A stretch of DNA of 11,375 bases, taken from NCBI GenBank assembly GCA_009703445.1, contig WLGA01000026.1, forward strand, positions 1-11,375, written 5' to 3'. The notes beneath the pieces were generated by a model, which saw only the letters and a list, made by a program, of their open reading frames with translations, was not told the DNA's origin and ran no database searches. This stretch comes from Actinomycetota bacterium (GTDB taxonomy: Bacteria; Actinomycetota; Actinomycetes; Actinomycetales; Microbacteriaceae). This document shows, one piece after another, positions 7,118 to 11,375 of this stretch (position 1 is the stretch's first letter; the number at the start of each line of letters is the position of its first letter). The translations under genes were made by a program, and so were the position numbers.

Positions 7118-8992
7118 ATGGCCAACGAACTCTCGTTCAGGCCGAAGACGGGGGAGATCCCGACTGATCCGGGAGTCTACCGGTGGCTCGATGCCGCCGG
7201 CCGTGTGCTTTACGTTGGCAAAGCCAAGAATCTGAGGGCTCGCCTAAGCAACTACTTCGGCCCACTCGACAGCTTGCACGAACGAACTCGTCGAATGGTT
7301 ACCTCGGCAGCCGATGTTCAGTGGACCATCGTCAAGTCCGAGTACGAGGCCCTGCAACTCGAGTTCACCTGGATCAAAGAGTTTGACCCTCCGTTCAATG
7401 TGCGCTTCAAGGACGACAAGTCATACCCTTACCTGGCCGTTTCGATGGGCGAAGCTTTTCCACGGGCATTCATCACTCGCAATCGCGAGATGAAGGGCGT
7501 CAAGTACTTTGGCCCCTACACGCAGTCTTGGGCGGTTCGCGAGACGCTAGACACTCTGCTCAAGGTTTACCCAGTTCGCAGTTGCAGCAAGGGGGTTTTC
7601 AACCGAGCACAATCCAGTGGTCGCGCCTGCCTACTCGGTGACATAGGTAAGTGCGCTGCCCCTTGCGTCGGCCGCGTCGATAGCACTGAGCATAAGAAGA
7701 TTGCCGCCGACTTTGTCGACTTCATGGGTGGCGGAGACACGAAGCACGTTGAGGTGCTCAGAAAGCGCATGTATGAGGCCAGCGACAACCAGCAGTATGA
7801 ACTAGCCGCTTCGATGCGCGATGACGTAGATGCTCTAGAGCGAGTTCTCGAAAAGAGCACAGTGGTCTTCAGTGACCAAACCGATGCCGACCTATTCGGA
7901 ATCGCCGATGACGAGCTAGCCGCCGCCGTCTCCCAATTCATCGTTCGCGGAGGCCGAATCCGTGGTGTTCGAGGTTGGGTTGTCGACAAGGAGCTCGAAC
8001 GAGATCTTCCCGAACTCGTCGAGTATGTCCTGCAAAACGTTTATGCGCCGATAGACGGCGCCGAATCTCAAGAGGTTCCTCGCGAAGTTCTAGTACCCGT
8101 GATCCCAAACGATGCCAAGGAACTCGGGCTCTGGCTATCAGACCTTCGCGGCTCCAAGGTAGACCTACGAGTTGCTCAACGAGGCGACAAGGCTGCGCTT
8201 GCCTCCACCGCGCTAACCAACGCCAAGCATGCTTTGATGCTCTACAAGACCCGCAGAAGCGCCGACTTCACCGCGCGAGCAGATGCGCTAGCCGGCATCC
8301 AGCGTGCCCTGAACCTCAAAGAAGCCCCACTGCGCATCGAGTGTTTCGACGTATCCCACCTTGGCGGCACCGGGGTAGTGGCATCGATGGTGGTCTTTGA
8401 AGATGGTCTCCCTAAGAAAGATCACTATCGTCGCTTCAGCATCGAATCCACCACGGATGACACCGATTCGATTTATCAGGTGCTGAGTCGCCGGCTCAAG
8501 TATTTGAAAGAACCGAGCACGGATGAGGCCTCGGCGAACACCGAAGCTACCTCAAAATTTGCCTACCGCCCGTCACTGCTGATTGTCGACGGCGGTTTAC
8601 CGCAGGTCAACGCGGCCGCCAGGGCGATCAAGGACTCGGGTGTTTCAGGTCTTCATGTGGTCGGCTTGGCCAAGCGCCTCGAGGAGGTTTGGGTGCCGGG
8701 GGATGAGTTCCCAATCATTCTGCCGCGCGCAACCGACGAGCTATTCCTCATGCAGCGCATCCGTGACGAAGCTCACCGCTTTGCCATTACCTATCAGCGA
8801 CAGAAGCGTTCCTCGAGCATCGCAAGCACATTGAGCGATATTCAGGGCCTGGGAGAAAAGCGCGTCAACGCCCTGCTCAAGCATTTTGGATCGGCGAAGC
8901 GCCTCAAAATTGCCACCGCAGACGAGATTTCATCGGTCGCTGGCATTGGCCCAATCCTCGCTCAGCAGATTGTTCACGCTCTCGAAACTTAA
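7118..8992 (+). CDS. uvrC: Excinuclease ABC subunit C (dual-incision nuclease)
   Basis: UvrC makes the 3' and then the 5' cut around a UvrB-marked lesion. In the 624-residue product the N-terminal GIY-YIG nuclease keeps the expected residues Y21, Y32, K35, R42, E82 and N94 by alignment with the Thermotoga enzyme from memory. Four cysteines, C156, C171, C179 and C183, match the spacing class of the iron-sulfur ligands reported for E. coli UvrC. A UVR domain follows at about 207-245. The RNase H-like 5' nuclease shows D411 (FDVSH), D491 (VDGG) and H553 (DEAHRF). Tandem helix-hairpin-helix DNA binding ends the protein (about 570-622). A hydrophilic insertion (about 465-483) lies in the nuclease domain. 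It starts 3 bases after uvrA, so co-transcription and translational coupling are likely. AAGGAA at 7100-7105 is a somewhat distant ribosome binding site. Confidence 0.97.
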   Translation: MANELSFRPKTGEIPTDPGVYRWLDAAGRVLYVGKAKNLRARLSNYFGPLDSLHERTRRMVTSAADVQWTIVKSEYEALQLEFTWIKEFDPPFNVRFKDDKSYPYLAVSMGEAFPRAFITRNREMKGVKYFGPYTQSWAVRETLDTLLKVYPVRSCSKGVFNRAQSSGRACLLGDIGKCAAPCVGRVDSTEHKKIAADFVDFMGGGDTKHVEVLRKRMYEASDNQQYELAASMRDDVDALERVLEKSTVVFSDQTDADLFGIADDELAAAVSQFIVRGGRIRGVRGWVVDKELERDLPELVEYVLQNVYAPIDGAESQEVPREVLVPVIPNDAKELGLWLSDLRGSKVDLRVAQRGDKAALASTALTNAKHALMLYKTRRSADFTARADALAGIQRALNLKEAPLRIECFDVSHLGGTGVVASMVVFEDGLPKKDHYRRFSIESTTDDTDSIYQVLSRRLKYLKEPSTDEASANTEATSKFAYRPSLLIVDGGLPQVNAAARAIKDSGVSGLHVVGLAKRLEEVWVPGDEFPIILPRATDELFLMQRIRDEAHRFAITYQRQKRSSSIASTLSDIQGLGEKRVNALLKHFGSAKRLKIATADEISSVAGIGPILAQQIVHALET

Positions 8993-9020
8993 ACTGTTTC
9001 TTCGGCGTGTCGCGAGGCAC

Positions 9021-9026
9021 TAGACT
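9021..9026 (+). promoter_or_regulatory. Candidate -10 box (TAGACT) of the rapZ-whiA promoter
   Basis: TAGACT fits TANNNT and lies in the 96-base gap after uvrC, the longest gap in the window. Transcription would begin near 9033, giving a leader of about 55 bases that opens with the hairpin at 9035-9052. The -35 position (around TTCTTC at 8998-9003) is a weak match. Unlike coaE and uvrA, rapZ has a proper Shine-Dalgarno sequence, which agrees with a leadered mRNA. Confidence 0.4.
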
Positions 9027-9034
9027 CTTGGTTA

Positions 9035-9052
9035 CTCCCTAGAAATAGGGGG
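9035..9052 (+). promoter_or_regulatory. Short hairpin with GAAA (GNRA) loop in the rapZ leader
   Basis: CTCCCTA (9035-9041) pairs with TAGGGGG (9046-9052), giving 7 bp including one wobble, around a GAAA tetraloop. If transcription starts near 9033 this would be the extreme 5' end of the rapZ mRNA, a position where hairpins can protect transcripts from decay. The CCCT of the left arm could also pair weakly with the AGGG of the downstream ribosome binding site. Its role is inferred; the pairing itself is plain in the sequence. Confidence 0.55.
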
Positions 9053-9074
9053 ACACGCCGAGAAGGTCAAGTCG

Positions 9075-9081
9075 AAAGGGG
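9075..9081 (+). promoter_or_regulatory. Ribosome binding site deciding the TTG start of rapZ
   Basis: AAAGGGG lies 7 bases upstream of TTG at 9089, an ideal distance. There is no ATG or GTG nearby in frame that would give a better-supported start, so this site fixes the TTG as the initiation codon. Confidence 0.75.
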
Positions 9082-9088
9082 ACGGCGC

Positions 9089-9964
9089 TTGAGCAACGAA
9101 AAAAAGCACGAACTCTTGATTGTCACCGGCATGTCTGGCGCCGGTCGCTCGACCGTGGGAAACGCCCTAGAAGACCTCGGTTGGTATGTAGTCGACAACC
9201 TGCCTCCTCAAATGCTCGGCCCAGTCGCCGACCTTTTCACCCAGGCCAAGACCCCGCTTCCGCGTTTAGCAGTGGTCATCGACGTTCGCGGCGGCGAGTT
9301 TTTCGCCGAGCTGGAACAGAGCATGTCGACCATCCGTGAACGCGATCTAAACCTCCGTGTGCTTTTCCTTGAGGCAACCGATCCAGCGCTGGTCAAGCGA
9401 TTCGAGTCGGTTCGACGCCCACACCCGCTGCAGGGCAATGGCACCATCCTGGACGGAATTGGCGCCGAACGAAACTTGCTGCTCAGCCTTCGCGAATCGG
9501 CCGATGTGATCATCGACACCAGCGACTTGAACATCCACCAGCTGTCAAACAAGATCTCGGATGGTTTCTCAATCGAGAACGCCCGCAGACTGCAGGTCAC
9601 CGTGATGAGCTTTGGCTTCAAGTATGGATTGCCTTCGGATGCCGATCAGGTCGCCGATGCACGCTTCTTGCCGAACCCGTTCTGGCAAGAAAACCTACGT
9701 CCGTTCACAGGTGAAGATGCTGCCGTTAGCGACTACGTCCTAGAACAAGAAGGCGCCGAGGAATTTGTCACCAACTACATCGCTGCACTGAAGCCGGTTC
9801 TAGCCGGCTATCTGCGCGAGAACAAGCGCTATGCAACCATCGCAGTGGGTTGCACCGGAGGCAAGCACCGCTCGGTTGCTGTCAGCCGCCGAATTGCTGC
9901 AGAACTAGAAAAACTGACTGACGTTGCAGTCAACATCAAACACCGCGATTTAGGCAAGGAGTAA
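9089..9964 (+). CDS. rapZ: RapZ/YvcJ family nucleotide-binding protein
   Basis: The 291-residue protein belongs to the RapZ/YvcJ family. E. coli RapZ senses glucosamine-6-phosphate and delivers the GlmZ small RNA to RNase E; the role in actinobacteria is not established. Visible motifs are the P-loop GMSGAGRS (14-21), LEDLGWYVVDNLPP (27-40), VIDVRGG (63-69), RFLPNPFW (192-199) and GCTGGKHRS (254-262). Three departures from the E. coli protein stand out. The P-loop lysine is Arg20. The position of E. coli His190 is Phe198, with both residues 57 positions before the conserved cysteine, C255 here and C247 in E. coli. The basic C-terminal tail is absent, the protein ending in HRDLGKE. The TTG start is supported by AAAGGGG 7 bases upstream. 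The stop lies 4 bases before whiA, and the whiA ribosome binding site is inside the last codons, so the two are probably coupled. Confidence 0.93.
   Translation: MSNEKKHELLIVTGMSGAGRSTVGNALEDLGWYVVDNLPPQMLGPVADLFTQAKTPLPRLAVVIDVRGGEFFAELEQSMSTIRERDLNLRVLFLEATDPALVKRFESVRRPHPLQGNGTILDGIGAERNLLLSLRESADVIIDTSDLNIHQLSNKISDGFSIENARRLQVTVMSFGFKYGLPSDADQVADARFLPNPFWQENLRPFTGEDAAVSDYVLEQEGAEEFVTNYIAALKPVLAGYLRENKRYATIAVGCTGGKHRSVAVSRRIAAELEKLTDVAVNIKHRDLGKE
9956..9961 (+). promoter_or_regulatory. Ribosome binding site of whiA inside the end of rapZ
   Basis: AAGGAG overlaps the final Lys-Glu codons of rapZ and lies 7 bases before the whiA ATG at 9969. It supports that ATG and implies co-expression of the two genes. 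Confidence 0.8.
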
Positions 9965-9968
9965 TGCG

Positions 9969-10946
9969 ATGGCGCTTACTGCAGATGTAAAAGACGAGTT
10001 GGCCAGAATTGAGGTCACGAAGAGTTCCGTGCGAGTTGCCGAACTTTCGACCATCCTGCGATTCAGCGGAGGCCTGCACCTGATTTCTGGTCGCATCGCC
10101 ATCGAGGTTGAGCTTGACACCGCTCAGCTAGCTCGTCGAGTTCGCAAGGACCTAGCCGAGCTGTTCGGAATCGAAAGCGATCTGGCGATTATTTCACCGT
10201 CTGGAATCCGCCGCACCAGCCGCTACCAGGTGCGAGTGGTGAAGCAGGGCGATGTTCTTGCCCGTCAAACCGGTCTTCTAGACAGTCGAGGACGCCCAGT
10301 TCGAGGCCTACCGGCCACGCTAGTTTCAGGTTCTATCGAAGAGGCTCAGGCCGTCTGGCGTGGAGCATTCCTTGCCCACGGTTCACTAACAGACCCGGGT
10401 CGCTCGGCAGCCCTTGAAATCACCGCGCCAGGCAATGAGGCAGCAATGGCTCTTGTCGGAGTAGCCCGTCGCCTAGGGGTAATCGCCAAGGCTCGCGAGG
10501 TTCGCGGCGTTTACCGCGTCGTCATCCGTGAAGGCGAAGCAATCGCAACCATGCTGACTCAGATCGGTGCTCACACGCAGGTTCTGCGCTGGGAGGAGAT
10601 GCGTCTTCGCCGCGAGGTGCGAGCCACTGCGAACCGCTTGGCTAACTTCGATGATGCAAACCTGCGTCGTTCGGCTCAGGCCGCCGTAGCTGCCGGCGCC
10701 CGCGTTGAACGCGCCCTGGAACTACTCGGCCCTGGCATTCCAGAGCACCTTCGCTATGCCGGCGAGCTGCGTCTAAAGCACAAGCAGGCGAGCCTCGATG
10801 AGCTCGGCCACCTTTCTGACCCACCGATGACCAAGGATGCAATTGCCGGTCGAATTCGTCGATTGCTAGCCATGGCCGATAAGCACGCCGCCGATAACGG
10901 GTTGCCGGCCACCGATGCTTTTATCCCTGACGACCTAGAGGAATAA
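9969..10946 (+). CDS. whiA: WhiA family DNA-binding regulator
   Basis: WhiA is a bipartite DNA-binding protein: an N-terminal LAGLIDADG homing-endonuclease-like fold without nuclease activity, plus a C-terminal helix-turn-helix. In Streptomyces it activates sporulation and septation genes with WhiB; in non-sporulating actinobacteria and Firmicutes it is linked to cell division. The 325-residue product has the family N-terminus (VKDELARIEV, 7-16), the degenerate endonuclease-like helix RGAFLAHGSLTDPGR (131-145), ALVGVARRLGV (161-171), the NRLANFDDANLRRSAQAA stretch (222-239), and the C-terminal HTH with LDELGHLSDPPMTKDAIAGRIRRLL (276-300). It lies 4 bases after rapZ. In many actinobacteria a yvcK/cuvA gene lies between these two; here there is no room for one. 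Both genes probably share the promoter ahead of rapZ. Confidence 0.95.
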   Translation: MALTADVKDELARIEVTKSSVRVAELSTILRFSGGLHLISGRIAIEVELDTAQLARRVRKDLAELFGIESDLAIISPSGIRRTSRYQVRVVKQGDVLARQTGLLDSRGRPVRGLPATLVSGSIEEAQAVWRGAFLAHGSLTDPGRSAALEITAPGNEAAMALVGVARRLGVIAKAREVRGVYRVVIREGEAIATMLTQIGAHTQVLRWEEMRLRREVRATANRLANFDDANLRRSAQAAVAAGARVERALELLGPGIPEHLRYAGELRLKHKQASLDELGHLSDPPMTKDAIAGRIRRLLAMADKHAADNGLPATDAFIPDDLEE

Positions 10947-11004
10947 CGGAATAATCCGCCTCACAACCAAACTGAATCTAGTAACCGCAAACAAGGAGCA
11001 TTAA
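10947..11004 (+). promoter_or_regulatory. whiA-sodA intergenic region with sodA ribosome binding site
   Basis: The clear element is AAGGAG at 10993-10998, 6 bases before the sodA ATG. A small inverted repeat CGGA-ATAA-TCCG lies at 10947-10958, too short to be a convincing terminator, and GGAATAA is repeated in tandem at 10940-10946 and 10948-10954. A weak -10-like GAATCT lies at 10974-10979 without a good -35. sodA probably has its own promoter here, given its different codon use, but I cannot place it firmly. Confidence 0.5.
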
Positions 11005-11375
11005 ATGAGCAAGTACGTACTTCCAGAACTTACCTACGACTACGCAGCCCTAGAGCCAAGCATCTCGGCTCGCATCATGGAACTGCACCACTCAAAGCAC
11101 CACGCAGCATACGTTGCCGGCGCAAATGCGACCCTTGACCTACTTGAAGAGGCTCGCGCCAAGAACGACTTCACCTGGGTAAACAAGCTGCAGAAAGACC
11201 TAGCCTTCCACCTTGGCGGCCACGTAAACCACTCAATCTTCTGGAACAACCTTGCTCCGGCCAACAGCGACCGCCCTTCAGGCGAACTGGCCGCGGCAAT
11301 CAACGAGTTCTTTGGCTCATTCGAAGCCTTCCAGGCACACTTCAACGCCAGCGCAATGGGCATTCAGGGTTCTGG
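11005..11375 (+). CDS. sodA: Superoxide dismutase, Mn/Fe family, Mn-type signature (5' part, cut by window end)
   Basis: Superoxide dismutase converts superoxide to oxygen and hydrogen peroxide. The visible 123 complete codons cover roughly the first 60 percent of a protein of about 200 residues. The N-terminal domain has YVLPELTYDYAALEP, the metal-ligand helix HHSKHHAAYV with ligand H28, and GGHVNHSIFW with ligand H76. The glycine pair just before HVNHS is the Mn-SOD pattern; Fe enzymes carry a glutamine there (AAQxWNH). The frame runs into the C-terminal domain motif GIQGSG and stays open at the window end. The remaining two ligands (Asp and His) lie outside, so metal preference is an inference. 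ATG at 11005 has AAGGAG 6 bases upstream. Leucine codons are CTT, CTA and CTG with no CTC, like rpsA and unlike the uvr genes, suggesting high expression. Confidence 0.95.
   Translation, partial: MSKYVLPELTYDYAALEPSISARIMELHHSKHHAAYVAGANATLDLLEEARAKNDFTWVNKLQKDLAFHLGGHVNHSIFWNNLAPANSDRPSGELAAAINEFFGSFEAFQAHFNASAMGIQGS

Larger units (their letters stand above)
9002..9061 (+). repeat. 10-bp perfect inverted repeat flanking the rapZ promoter
   Basis: TCGGCGTGTC at 9002-9011 is repeated in perfect inverse as GACACGCCGA at 9052-9061, with 40 bases between the arms. The left arm would lie in the -35/-10 spacer of the candidate rapZ promoter; the right arm lies in the leader, just beyond a small hairpin. 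In a read-through transcript from uvrC both arms could pair and enclose that hairpin. No T-tract follows, so it does not look like an intrinsic terminator. It could also be a two-site operator. Confidence 0.6.

Noticed and set aside
7567..7989. A 140-codon open frame on the minus strand inside uvrC
   Set aside because: It is opposite the conserved UvrC cysteine and UVR region. It has no ribosome binding site or recognisable motif, and Ser/Arg-rich shadow composition.
7975..8400. A 141-codon plus-strand frame inside uvrC
   Set aside because: It is an Arg/Cys/Ser-rich +1 shadow of uvrC with no start context, and the uvrC frame is continuous through the region, so no frameshift is implied.
9002..9061. 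Reading the inverted repeat after uvrC as a rho-independent terminator
   Set aside because: The loop is 40 bases and no T-tract follows the right arm. It may shape read-through RNA but lacks the features of an intrinsic terminator.
10947..10958. CGGA-ATAA-TCCG after whiA as a terminator
   Set aside because: Four base pairs with no T-tract is too weak.
1..11375. A search for mobile elements, CRISPR arrays, tRNA genes, toxin-antitoxin pairs or an unknown gene cassette
   Set aside because: The genes are packed end to end with recognised housekeeping functions. No transposase, integrase, direct-repeat array, cloverleaf-like sequence or unexplained gap above 100 bases was seen.

Overview
The window is a gene-dense, all plus-strand stretch of an actinobacterial chromosome. 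Every gene is a recognisable housekeeping gene. The protein sequences look most like Actinobacteria: RpsA with an actinobacterial acidic/aromatic C-terminal tail, a WhiA developmental-type regulator, and a RapZ homologue whose P-loop reads GRS. A few hand-sampled lines suggest a GC content in the mid-50s percent. That is low for Actinobacteria and would fit a small-genome freshwater or marine Microbacteriaceae-type lineage; this placement is inference, not proof.

Layout: rpsA (8-1456) ends in a strong intrinsic terminator (1466-1501). Next come coaE (1518-2129), uvrB (2138-4213), uvrA (4250-7114) and uvrC (7118-8992), with gaps of only 8, 36 and 3 bases between them. A 96-base gap (8993-9088) holds a candidate promoter, a 10-bp inverted repeat and a GNRA-loop hairpin. 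It is followed by rapZ (9089-9964), whiA (9969-10946) and the 5' part of a Mn-type superoxide dismutase gene (11005 to the window end). No other intergenic gap exceeds 70 bases, and none of more than 300 bases exists.

How the genes work together: uvrB, uvrA and uvrC together encode the complete damage-recognition and dual-incision machinery of nucleotide excision repair in one co-directional run. UvrA loads UvrB, and UvrC cuts on both sides of the lesion. rpsA (translation) and coaE (last step of CoA synthesis) lie upstream, as is common in actinobacteria. The rapZ-whiA pair is a conserved actinobacterial neighbourhood, but the yvcK/cuvA gene that usually lies between them is absent here. sodA has its own ribosome binding site and rpsA-like codon choice.

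I found no previously undescribed multi-gene system. The observations most worth checking are regulatory or residue-level: probable leaderless promoters with a TANNNT box 5-6 bases before the start codons of coaE, uvrB and uvrA; the structured leader of rapZ; a RapZ that lacks several residues needed for RNA and ligand binding in the E. coli protein; and unusually heavy use of the leucine codon CTA in the genes expected to be most highly expressed.
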